A stretch of 64,000 nucleotides of DNA from Litorilituus lipolyticus (GTDB taxonomy: Bacteria; Pseudomonadota; Gammaproteobacteria; Enterobacterales; Alteromonadaceae): positions 124,001 through 188,000 of the forward strand of contig NZ_SAWY01000038.1 of NCBI RefSeq assembly GCF_006439335.1, written 5' to 3'. This document shows positions 18,524 to 27,001 of the stretch, one piece after another. The notes under the pieces are model-generated. The model had not been told where the DNA came from, did no database searches, and saw nothing but the letters and a program-made list of their open reading frames with translations. The position numbers were made by a program, and so were the translations under genes. Numbering within the stretch: the stretch's first letter is position 1; each line of letters begins with the position of its first letter.

Positions 18524-19897
18524 TTATCTACGACCTTCTCGTCTTAATGCCGATGGTGTAAAGTCTCGGTCTTTTAACTCAACAGAGAAATCATACATTT
18601 TAGCTTCGTTATCTAAACCAATCGCTAAATAACGACGAGATTGAATGTCATGATATACCTCAAGTGTAGACCATTGGGCAGGAACTTCGTAATAGTTCAG
18701 GCCATGAGCAACTCCAACACGATATAATTCATCACGGTTATCATAAATATCAGTCACAGCCACTTGCCAACTATCTTCATCTATAAAGAAAACACGTTTT
18801 TTATACGTATGACGTGTATTTTCTTTTAGTGTAGCTTCAACAACCCAAACTCTATGCTTTTCATAACGAACAAGATCTGGATTAATATGTCCTGCTTGTA
18901 ATATGTCCTTATATTTAACTTGGTTACTGTGTAAACGGTAATCGTTATAAGGAATCAGCAATTCTTTCTTGCCTTTGAGTTCCCAGTTGTAACGATTAGG
19001 TGCACCGTTATACATATCAAAATCATCTGTAGTACGTAAACCATCTGACGCTGTACCAGGTGCATCATATGCAACATTAGGCGCACGACGAACACGACGC
19101 TGGCCTGTATTGTATGTCCATGCTTGTCTTGGCACTTTAATTTGATCCATGGTTTCATGAACCAATAATGCAGTACCTGCTAGACGTGCTGGCTCAGTAA
19201 CCTTTTGTTTAAACTTAAATAAGATGTTCGATTTTTCAAGCTCTTCTGGAGAAGCACCTTTTGTTCCATAAGGTAACATTAATGTTTCGTTGAAACCGAT
19301 GTAGGTGAAACTTCCTGAAGCAGTTGGAGCAGCTTGTCCGCCTTGACGTTGAACTTGTTCACCACGATAACGTAAGGTGTGATTCCAAATTGCTTGTAAC
19401 CCATTTTCTGGGATTGGAAAAGGCACACCAATTGCGGCTTGCTTAATACCATTTCCATTTTCAATTAATTCTGCTCGAGTGGCATTATCTTTTACGGCTT
19501 GATAAACATGTTCAGGAAAAGAAGCACTTCGGCGAGTTTGATAAACATTCATTTTAAATGTATCAGGGTACGTTTCAAATAGCTTAACTTGACCAGGTGT
19601 CAATAAGTCTTTGTACTCAGCCATATTGCTGGCAGTTACAGTATATTTTACTTTATCCGCAGAAAACGGATCTAAATGGTGATCACCTGGAGAATAACCA
19701 GCAGGTGCTTTTGTAATACCACCAGTCCACTCAGGGATTGAACCATCTTTATTCGCTGCGCGTTCTGCGCCCATAGGCGTAAGTTCTTTACCAAGCTTAG
19801 CTGCTTGTTCAGGTGAAGTTTTTGCTAAAACATTACCTGACAATGCAATTGATACAGCTAAAGATATTAAAGGTAATTTCTTCATTGTTGTTTTCAT
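18524..19897 (-). CDS. DUF1329 outer-membrane lipoprotein-sorting (LolA/LolB-like) protein
   Basis: 457 residues with a cleavable signal peptide (ending near NVLA, residue 25) and no lipobox, so a soluble periplasmic protein. The segments LGKELTPMGAERAANKDG and IPEWTGG, and a C-terminal region ending in LKDRDFTPSALRREGR, are characteristic of DUF1329. The family is annotated as having a LolA/LolB-like lipid-binding fold. Translated 14 bases after the DUF1302 gene, the usual partner of DUF1329. Its substrate has not, to my knowledge, been established; lipid shuttling between membranes is the simplest inference. Confidence 0.92.
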   Translation of the reverse strand: MKTTMKKLPLISLAVSIALSGNVLAKTSPEQAAKLGKELTPMGAERAANKDGSIPEWTGGITKAPAGYSPGDHHLDPFSADKVKYTVTASNMAEYKDLLTPGQVKLFETYPDTFKMNVYQTRRSASFPEHVYQAVKDNATRAELIENGNGIKQAAIGVPFPIPENGLQAIWNHTLRYRGEQVQRQGGQAAPTASGSFTYIGFNETLMLPYGTKGASPEELEKSNILFKFKQKVTEPARLAGTALLVHETMDQIKVPRQAWTYNTGQRRVRRAPNVAYDAPGTASDGLRTTDDFDMYNGAPNRYNWELKGKKELLIPYNDYRLHSNQVKYKDILQAGHINPDLVRYEKHRVWVVEATLKENTRHTYKKRVFFIDEDSWQVAVTDIYDNRDELYRVGVAHGLNYYEVPAQWSTLEVYHDIQSRRYLAIGLDNEAKMYDFSVELKDRDFTPSALRREGRR

Positions 19898-19911
19898 TAT
19901 TAGTGCCTTTC

Positions 19912-21996
19912 TTAAATAGAGTACTTAATGCTGAAAGATACATAATCACGATCTTCCATCTTGTTTGTAGTGCCTACACCACCAAAGAAACTGTTGTACG
20001 AGAAGTCTGCTGACCATCTGCTTTGATAATCAAAGCTTATTCCAGCTGCAACTGATTTTCTATCTTCAATAAACATAAATAAAGGATCTGGTGTGATACC
20101 TTTTACGTCATGTGAAAATACAATACGAGGGTTCATGTTTATGCCAGCGAACAAGTTATTGTATTCAAACTTAGCAACAGCTTTATAACCCCAAGCAAAT
20201 TCGGTTGGGAATGGGTTACTTTCTACACCATTTTGTACTACTTGCTCGATTTCCCAAGCATGACGGCCATCAATATAAATTTCACCACTACGTGCCGTAC
20301 CAGGACCATTTAAACGAAGTTCACTCTGATTAGGAATATCATTGATATTAATACCACCAATCTCAACTAAACCTACAAATTGGTTAGCGCCAAGAGTTGG
20401 CCCAAATAAATGAGTTAAAGTTAACTGTGCTTGTAACGTATCAGATAAAATAAAGCCATCAGGTGTTGCACCTGGACCGTAAGGATTGCCATTAGCATCT
20501 TTAAACTGTGATAAGCCATCTAATGAGTCATATCCTGGTATACCTGCATTAGCTAACTGTTGTGGCATTGCAGCAAATAACAATTCAACATCATCAATTT
20601 GCAAAGGCTCATCCTTACGGAAACTCACCTCACCGGCAACCGATGTAGTACCAACGTTAGTGTTAAAGCTTAACGCGTACATTTGAATATCTTCAGGGTA
20701 GGCAAGTTTCACTTGTGAGAATGCAGAAAGGTTATCAGAATAATTCTCTTCAGTAATTTCTGTTTGTGCCATGTAAGCTAAGTCTGTACCGATTGAAGCG
20801 GCGGTAAAATCTGCCATTTGACCTGAGAATAAAGGTCTACGGCTATGATAATTTACATAGTAAAAACTAAACTCAGTGTCATTTAATTCTGGAACATACC
20901 AAGCAAGACGCAAACCATATTGACCACCGTCATCAGGACGTAATTCCGCCTTGGCGCCAGGTGCTCTTAGGGTTACTTTAGTCGGGTAAGCTAAATAAGC
21001 TTGAGATGCTGCAGCAACATCACCTGCTCTAACCATATCACCAATTTGATTTAACCCCATTAATAAGTAATCTAGATCGATATCAGGGTTACCAGTAAAG
21101 CCTAATTGAACATTATTTGCGTGACCACCGTCACCAGCAAAGTCATTTGTCGAGAAGTAGCTACCAGGAGGTGGTAAAATTGATTGTTCCCAGCTGTACT
21201 GATAAAAACCTTCAATATTAATGTTTTCTGTCACACCAATAGACGCCCATACAGCACCAAAAGGAATAAAAGCTTCTTTAAGCTCAGCACCAGGCGCTCT
21301 TAAACGCGCTATATCTACCGGGTTAATTTCACTAATACCATGAGATATTAACGTACTTTCACCCCAACTGATTACTTGGTTACCAACACGAACAGAAAGT
21401 GGCATATCACCAATATGAAAATCACCGTAAGCATAAGCATCTAGTAAGCGAACATCTTTACAAACTTGTTCACGTGCTTTTTTGTCATCACACGGATCGT
21501 TAATTTCACCTGTTAATTGATTTGTCCAATCTCTATCGCTATTCATCATCGCGAAATCGTAGTAGTACATACCACGAACGAACACACCAAAGTTACCGTA
21601 ATTAACATCAAGTTCATGACTACCTTTAATTAGCTGAGAAAAGCTCTCGCCTGCATCAAAGTTTAAGCCACCATTATCACCATTGTTAGAATAACTGCCC
21701 GCACCTTGCCATATTGTGTCGCTTGCAGGGTAAGGATTCATCACTGGATGATATTGACTAAAGTCAAAACCATTATTTAGATTGTTTGATTTACCAACAT
21801 TATCATTCCAGTTTCTGTCTTCGGTTCTTATACTTGTACCAAGACTAAATGTTGAGTCAAAACTAATTTGTACATCACCAAGTTCAAACCTAGCAGCTTG
21901 AGCAGGATTAGTAACTAATAAGGTCATCGAAAGTGCCGCCGCGATACCTGCAGCTAAAGGTTTTTTGCTAAAGCTGTTGCGAGGGTTGTGTTTCAT
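19912..21996 (-). CDS. DUF1302 outer-membrane protein
   Basis: 694 residues. A twin-basic-free Sec signal peptide (cleavage near NPAQA-ARF, about residue 34) is followed by a long beta-strand-rich body (SFDSTFSLGTSIRTEDRNW at the start of the mature protein is typical of DUF1302), ending in a beta strand (YVSFSIKYSI). Two cysteines (NDPCDDKKAREQVC) may form an extracellular-loop disulfide. First gene of the envelope module, just upstream of DUF1329. Probably a large outer-membrane barrel acting as the exit or entry channel; substrate unknown. Confidence 0.92.
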   Translation of the reverse strand: MKHNPRNSFSKKPLAAGIAAALSMTLLVTNPAQAARFELGDVQISFDSTFSLGTSIRTEDRNWNDNVGKSNNLNNGFDFSQYHPVMNPYPASDTIWQGAGSYSNNGDNGGLNFDAGESFSQLIKGSHELDVNYGNFGVFVRGMYYYDFAMMNSDRDWTNQLTGEINDPCDDKKAREQVCKDVRLLDAYAYGDFHIGDMPLSVRVGNQVISWGESTLISHGISEINPVDIARLRAPGAELKEAFIPFGAVWASIGVTENINIEGFYQYSWEQSILPPPGSYFSTNDFAGDGGHANNVQLGFTGNPDIDLDYLLMGLNQIGDMVRAGDVAAASQAYLAYPTKVTLRAPGAKAELRPDDGGQYGLRLAWYVPELNDTEFSFYYVNYHSRRPLFSGQMADFTAASIGTDLAYMAQTEITEENYSDNLSAFSQVKLAYPEDIQMYALSFNTNVGTTSVAGEVSFRKDEPLQIDDVELLFAAMPQQLANAGIPGYDSLDGLSQFKDANGNPYGPGATPDGFILSDTLQAQLTLTHLFGPTLGANQFVGLVEIGGININDIPNQSELRLNGPGTARSGEIYIDGRHAWEIEQVVQNGVESNPFPTEFAWGYKAVAKFEYNNLFAGINMNPRIVFSHDVKGITPDPLFMFIEDRKSVAAGISFDYQSRWSADFSYNSFFGGVGTTNKMEDRDYVSFSIKYSI

Positions 21997-22262
21997 TTAT
22001 TCTCTCCCCTGTCATAATTTATGCGAAGTAACTTATTGTAACGCTCGCCATAAATCACATTCTTATTATTGAGTTAATGTCATGATTTTATTGGTTGTGC
22101 TCTTTTTATTCTTTTTGACCACTTTATGAGCATAGCTCATTAATTCAAGGTGGATTAAACAATAATTGCATCATTTTCCTTTCGGGGCAAGGGTAAAAAT
22201 CTATTGTAAAGGGACTGTATTTTAATGACTTTTGGATATAGAAAGCGAAGATTTAAAATCAT

Positions 22263-22284
22263 GTTTTAAACTAGTGTTTAAAAC
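22263..22284. promoter_or_regulatory. PsrA-like inverted repeat
   Basis: GTTTTAAAC and GTTTAAAAC are exact reverse complements separated by TAGT. The AAAC-N4-GTTT core matches the general form of operators of PsrA, a TetR-type fatty-acid-responsive regulator of Pseudomonas and Shewanella, though the flanking G/C of the consensus is A/T here. Motif match only. Confidence 0.4.
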
Positions 22285-22341
22285 CGTAATCCATAAGTTG
22301 GTAATGATTAGTTATAAGTTCATGATATAACACTTATTTAA

Positions 22342-22369
22342 ATAATATATCACGGTATTTACCGCCCAA
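22342..22369 (-). promoter_or_regulatory. Possible sigma70 promoter of the DUF1302 operon
   Basis: On the minus strand TTGGGC (22364-22369) and TATTAT (22342-22347) are separated by 16 bases. The -35 lies directly beside the TGGTCTGACCA palindrome. Weak match; the leader would be about 340 bases long. Confidence 0.25.
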
Positions 22370-22372
22370 AGA

Positions 22373-22383
22373 TGGTCTGACCA
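22373..22383. promoter_or_regulatory. FadR-like operator
   Basis: TGGTCTGACCA, a perfect 11-base palindrome identical in form to the core TGGTCNGACCA of FadR sites that control fatty-acid degradation genes in gammaproteobacteria. Position relative to the DUF1302 start is about 377 bases upstream. Motif match only. Confidence 0.45.
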
Positions 22384-22420
22384 CTGTTTAAAGCAAATAC
22401 TCTAGGACGGTATTAAAAAC

Positions 22421-22639
22421 TTACATATTTATTTTTTTTATTGATAAAAATTTATTATTTTGTGTTTCTAAACAAAATCGACCGTGAATACCATTGCTAA
22501 CAAGAAAGCTTCTCAAGTGCATTGCAGGAAATTGAATGCGCTTGCCACTTTCACTTAATACCACAATGCTTGATGCCTTACCTTGGTAATAAGGCATAAA
22601 TTCTTTAGCTGACATAGAAAGATAAAAGTAATATTTCAT
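22421..22639 (-). CDS. DUF2835 family protein
   Basis: 72 residues. The pattern MKYYFYLSMSAKEFMPYYQG, IQFPAMHLRSF and GIHGRFCLE is that of DUF2835, a small gammaproteobacterial family of unknown function. No signal peptide or membrane segment. Its start lies 48 bases after the pepN stop, so it may be co-transcribed with pepN. Confidence 0.88.
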   Translation of the reverse strand: MKYYFYLSMSAKEFMPYYQGKASSIVVLSESGKRIQFPAMHLRSFLVSNGIHGRFCLETQNNKFLSIKKINM

Positions 22640-22687
22640 TGCTCAAACCACTAAAATTCAGATAGCACTGTCATTCATCGAAATTAA

Positions 22688-25300
22688 TCAATCAGCCAAA
22701 GCTGCATCTAACTTTTCTTTCAGATCATTAGATAACTCAGGTAAATTATGAAGCTTCACTAATTGCTCTTTCATTAGGATCTGATGACTTGCCTCGAAGC
22801 TTTTAAATTGAATCAAAGGCGTTATTAGTCGAGATGCTACTTGTGGGTTTATCGTATTAAGTTTTGCTATTTGCGCTGCTAAAAACTCATATCCTCTCCC
22901 AGTTGGGCAATGAAAGTACTTAGGGTTATTCATTGCAAACGCACCTATTAATGAACGCGCCCTATTTGGATTTTTCAGAGTAAATAACGGATGTTCCATT
23001 AGCTGGTCTAAATGTTCGAATATGGTTTCAGTCTCAACACTCGCATTTATCGCAAACCACTTATCCATGACGAGTGTTGTGTCTTGCCATTTGTTCTCAA
23101 AATGGCTTAATTGATTAGTTAATGACTCAGCGTTAATTTTAGCTGCGCAAGTAAGTGCCGCTAAGCTATCAGTCATATTCTCATTTTGAACAAGTCCATT
23201 ATTAGCTAAATCATATTGTTTTTGAGCTAATGACTGCGATGTCGTTAATAAAGATAAATATTGCAGACATATGTTTTTCAATGAGCGTGTACCAACATTA
23301 TTTCCTAGTCTGCCCTGCTCTTGGCAATATTGATATGTTCTTAATAGGTTTTCTTGCGCACCTTTTGCTATAAATATTGAAAGCTTTTTGATGGCTTCAA
23401 CTAAGCGTTGTGGAGAAACTTTATCAATTAACCCAGCGACTTCATCAAAACTAGGTAATTGTAACTGTTCTGCTATAAAGGCATGTTCATTTTTACTAGT
23501 AAGTAGTGTATCAATACTGTTGATAAGCGCCTGAGGCAGTACAAAGTCATTATCAATAGTTAACCTTTTAATATAAGAAATGAGTAACTGTTGACCTGCA
23601 TCCCAACGACAGAAACTATTTTGTGCATGGTTTATTATGGTGTACAAGCTTTGTTCATCTTGTTCAAAAGTTAGTTTTACTGGAGCAGAGAAATCGGCTA
23701 GTAATGCAGTTATAGGTTTAGTTGTGACGTCATTAAATGTAAAAGTTTGCTCTTGCTCTGTTAACTCAAGCATATGACTCTTACTTGCCATTTTACCTTC
23801 ACTATCTGGCAACAATAACTCAAGCTTAATGGGTATATGTAATGCCTTGGGATCGAGTTGTGACTTTGTTACTGGCGATTGTTGAGATAAAGTTAACTGG
23901 TATGTTTTAGTTAAAGTATCATAAACTTCACTTACATTGATTTGTGGTGTTCCAAATTGGCTATACCACAATTTGAACTGAGATAAATCTTTAGCACTAG
24001 CACTACTCATAGCGTCGATAAAATCATCACAAGTAACTGCCATTCCATCATAACGTTTAAAGTATAGATCCATCCCCTTTCTGAAGTTTTCCGCACCAAT
24101 TAAGGTGTGAAGCATTCTAATAACCTCAGCTCCTTTTTCATACACGGTAAGCGTATAAAAGTTATTCATTTCAAGAACTTTTGTCGGTCTTATCGGGTGA
24201 GCCATCGGCCCTGCATCTTCAGCAAATTGCTGAGCACGTAATAACCTAACATTTTGAATACGAGTAACAGCACTTGAATGCATATCAGCACTAAATTGTT
24301 GATCGCGAAAAACAGTTAACCCTTCTTTTAAACTTAACTGAAACCAATCACGACAAGTAACTCGGTTACCTGTCCAATTATGGAAATATTCATGGGCTAT
24401 TACCGCTTCAATATTAAAATAGTCGCTGTCTGTAGCACAATCTGAATCAGCGAGAACATATTTAGAATTAAATACATTCAAACCTTTATTCTCCATTGCA
24501 CCCATATTGAAAAAATCAACGGCGACAATCATGTAAATATCCAGATCATATTCAAGGCCATAAACTTGCTCATCCCATGCCATCGACTTTTTCAATGATG
24601 TCATTGCATGCTCAGCTTTATGTAAGTTACCTTGATCTACAAAAATTTCTAAATTGACTTCTCGACCTGAACTCGTCGTAAAAGAATCTGTCAATAAATC
24701 AAAATTCCCCGCTACTAAAGCAAATAAATAACATGGCTTTGGAAAAGGGTCATACCAAGTAACAAAGTGCATCCCTTCAGCTAAATCACCTGAATCAATT
24801 TTATTACCATTTGCAAGCAAATAGGGATAATTGACTTTATTGGCAATAACTTTAGTGGTAAACGTAGCCATTACATCTGGTCTATCTAAATAATAAGTTA
24901 TACGCCTAAAACCTTCTGCTTCACACTGCGTACAAAACGCCTCTCCAGACTTAAATAAACCTTCTAATGCAGTATTTTCTTCAGGATTAACTTCCGTTAC
25001 GATTACCACTTTAAACTCACCTTGAGTTTTGCTAAATAGGCTCGATGGCAGTGTTAGGTGGGTATCATTAATCTCATATTGCTGAGCTGATAAAGCTTGA
25101 TTTTCTAACGTGATAGATATCAGCTTTACATGCTCTCCATTTAAAACCAAATCACATAAAGATTCATTCGCCTTAGTTACTAATAGTTCACTTACAACTT
25201 GTGTGTTCTTATCATCTAACGTAACCGTTAAATTGACATGTGAAATATTAAAATCAGATGGAGAATAGTCGGATAAAAAACGAGGAGATGAATCAGTCAT
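22688..25300 (-). CDS. pepN: Aminopeptidase N (M1 zinc metallopeptidase)
   Basis: 870 residues, the length of E. coli PepN. Cytoplasmic enzyme removing N-terminal residues from peptides, main aminopeptidase in protein turnover. The exopeptidase motif GAMENKG (about residue 268) and the zinc motif HEYFHNW with the third ligand Glu in LKEGLTVFRDQQF (about 295-325) are intact, as is the Tyr-containing TVYEKGAEVIRM segment. The C-terminal alpha-helical domain (YFHCPTGRGYEF) is complete. Confidence 0.97.
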   Translation of the reverse strand: MTDSSPRFLSDYSPSDFNISHVNLTVTLDDKNTQVVSELLVTKANESLCDLVLNGEHVKLISITLENQALSAQQYEINDTHLTLPSSLFSKTQGEFKVVIVTEVNPEENTALEGLFKSGEAFCTQCEAEGFRRITYYLDRPDVMATFTTKVIANKVNYPYLLANGNKIDSGDLAEGMHFVTWYDPFPKPCYLFALVAGNFDLLTDSFTTSSGREVNLEIFVDQGNLHKAEHAMTSLKKSMAWDEQVYGLEYDLDIYMIVAVDFFNMGAMENKGLNVFNSKYVLADSDCATDSDYFNIEAVIAHEYFHNWTGNRVTCRDWFQLSLKEGLTVFRDQQFSADMHSSAVTRIQNVRLLRAQQFAEDAGPMAHPIRPTKVLEMNNFYTLTVYEKGAEVIRMLHTLIGAENFRKGMDLYFKRYDGMAVTCDDFIDAMSSASAKDLSQFKLWYSQFGTPQINVSEVYDTLTKTYQLTLSQQSPVTKSQLDPKALHIPIKLELLLPDSEGKMASKSHMLELTEQEQTFTFNDVTTKPITALLADFSAPVKLTFEQDEQSLYTIINHAQNSFCRWDAGQQLLISYIKRLTIDNDFVLPQALINSIDTLLTSKNEHAFIAEQLQLPSFDEVAGLIDKVSPQRLVEAIKKLSIFIAKGAQENLLRTYQYCQEQGRLGNNVGTRSLKNICLQYLSLLTTSQSLAQKQYDLANNGLVQNENMTDSLAALTCAAKINAESLTNQLSHFENKWQDTTLVMDKWFAINASVETETIFEHLDQLMEHPLFTLKNPNRARSLIGAFAMNNPKYFHCPTGRGYEFLAAQIAKLNTINPQVASRLITPLIQFKSFEASHQILMKEQLVKLHNLPELSNDLKEKLDAALAD

Positions 25301-25324
25301 AGTGAACCTTTCAATGTCATAAAA

Positions 25325-25349
25325 TAAAATGCCTGCAAAGCAGGCATTA
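25325..25349 (-). terminator. Rho-independent terminator of nhaC
   Basis: AATGCCTGC and GCAGGCATT pair around a three-base loop; on the minus strand it is followed by TTATTTTATG. About 45 bases past the nhaC stop and just upstream of pepN. Confidence 0.85.
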
Positions 25350-25391
25350 ATATAAAAGTCTATTAGTTAACTTAATAGAAGTTAATAATTA

Positions 25392-26849
25392 TTACGCCGT
25401 TACTTTTTTAGCAAGTGTTTTGATATTAAAACCAATAAAGCCATAGATTACTGCTAAAATTGGATTAATCCAGTTAAAGAAGCAATAGAATATATAATCT
25501 AACGGATTAACCAGCAACACACCTGACATATAAACAGCACAAGTATTCCATGGTATTAATGGTGAAGTAATAGTACCAGCATCCTCTAAAGTACGGCTTA
25601 ATACTAGAGGATCTAGCCCTCGAGCTTGATACTCTTCTTTATACATACGGCCAGGCATTACAATTGCTATATATTGATCGGCTGTAATCACGTTAGTACC
25701 AATACATGTTGCGACAGTACTCGCTATTAAGCTACCTGTTGATTTAGCTGCTGATAGAATAGCATTGACAAATTTTTTCAGCATGCCTAAATATTCTAGT
25801 ACAGCCCCAAAACTTAAGGCACACATAATTAACCAAACAGTATTTAACATGCCCGACATACCGCCGCCACTTAACAAATCATTAAGCTCTGCATTACCTG
25901 TTTCAATCACAACACCATCGAAGAAAGCTGTCCATATCACTAGAATATTCGCAGTCAATTGATCACTACCCTCTGCAGATAATCGAATGATTAATTCTTG
26001 TTGAAACATAAAAGCCCATATAGCACCAACTAAAGCTCCTATAGCCACGGCAGGAAATGCTGGTACTTTCTTAATAGCTAAGCTCAACAAGATTATTAAA
26101 GGAATTAAATTAAAAACTGAGATGTCAAACTGTTCAGCTAACTGCGCACTTAAGTTATCTATAGCGACATTATTTACTTCTGAAGTCCCATTAAAACCAA
26201 GAATAATAAACAAAACTAATGCGGTAAGGATTGAAGGCGCCGTCGTCCAAAGCATATATCTAATATGGGCAAACAACTCACTGCCCGCAATAGCAGGAGC
26301 AAGGTTAGTAGTTTCTGATAGTGGTGAGATCTTATCACCAAAATAAGCACCAGAGATTACCGCACCAGCTGTAATAGCCGGATCCAACCCTAACCCTTGT
26401 GCTATACCGATTAGAGCAACACCAATGGTTGCCGCAGTAGTCCATGAACTACCTATACTCATTGAAACTACACCACACATTATACAGGCTGCAGCATAAA
26501 ACCATGATGGGTTAAGTATTTTCAAACCATAGTAAATCATCGTTGGCACTGTACCTGATAATAACCAAGTACCGATTAGGGAGCCTACGGCAAATAAAAT
26601 CAGCACAGCACCGAGTGATAGTGAAATACCTTTCACTATAGCCTTTTCCATGTCATGCCATTGATGACCATTTTTCAAACCAATGACAATAGCAATCCCC
26701 ATAGAGAATAGTAATGCTATTTGATTTGGCCCATAAGAGGAATTATCTCCAAAAAACGTAACCGCAAGTGCTAATAACCCTATTAAAGAGATTACCGGTA
26801 TGGATGCATCTAACATAGAGGGTGATTTGACTTGATTTAACTCAGACAT
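25392..26849 (-). CDS. nhaC: NhaC-family Na+/H+ antiporter
   Basis: 485 residues with about eleven hydrophobic segments. The signature region SIGSSWTTAATIGVALIGIA and the following ISGAYFGDKISPLSETTNLA (about 150-200) are diagnostic of NhaC, as is TADQYIAIVMPGRMY in the second half and the repeated SRTLEDAGTITSPLIPWNTC. Exchanges sodium for protons across the inner membrane, fitting a marine organism. Flanked by terminators on both sides, so a single-gene unit. Confidence 0.94.
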   Translation of the reverse strand: MSELNQVKSPSMLDASIPVISLIGLLALAVTFFGDNSSYGPNQIALLFSMGIAIVIGLKNGHQWHDMEKAIVKGISLSLGAVLILFAVGSLIGTWLLSGTVPTMIYYGLKILNPSWFYAAACIMCGVVSMSIGSSWTTAATIGVALIGIAQGLGLDPAITAGAVISGAYFGDKISPLSETTNLAPAIAGSELFAHIRYMLWTTAPSILTALVLFIILGFNGTSEVNNVAIDNLSAQLAEQFDISVFNLIPLIILLSLAIKKVPAFPAVAIGALVGAIWAFMFQQELIIRLSAEGSDQLTANILVIWTAFFDGVVIETGNAELNDLLSGGGMSGMLNTVWLIMCALSFGAVLEYLGMLKKFVNAILSAAKSTGSLIASTVATCIGTNVITADQYIAIVMPGRMYKEEYQARGLDPLVLSRTLEDAGTITSPLIPWNTCAVYMSGVLLVNPLDYIFYCFFNWINPILAVIYGFIGFNIKTLAKKVTA

Positions 26850-26961
26850 GGTATAACAGAACCTTTTATCGTTATTATTATTTATAAGTTTTATATTTTC
26901 TTTTATTCTTCATCATACTTATACAAAAAAACTAAATAAAAATATCATGGGAATAAAATAA

Positions 26962-26992
26962 TAAAGCCGCCTCTACGGGCGGCTTTTAATTT
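26962..26992 (-). terminator. Rho-independent terminator of prc
   Basis: AAAGCCGCC and GGGCGGCTTT form a GC-rich hairpin around TCTAC, with T-rich tracts on both strands, immediately after the prc stop. Confidence 0.88.
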
Positions 26993-27001
26993 TGTTAGCG
27001 A

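Larger units (their letters stand above)
21997..22420. promoter_or_regulatory. Palindrome-rich control region of the DUF1302 operon
   Basis: 424 bases between the DUF1302 start and the DUF2835 stop, both on the minus strand. It holds three inverted repeats: TTTTAAAC-TAGT-GTTTAAAA within 22263-22284, CGGTATTTACCG at 22353-22364, and TGGTCTGACCA at 22373-22383. The only gene reading away from this region is DUF1302, so these are candidate operators for the envelope module. No other gene found. Confidence 0.55.
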
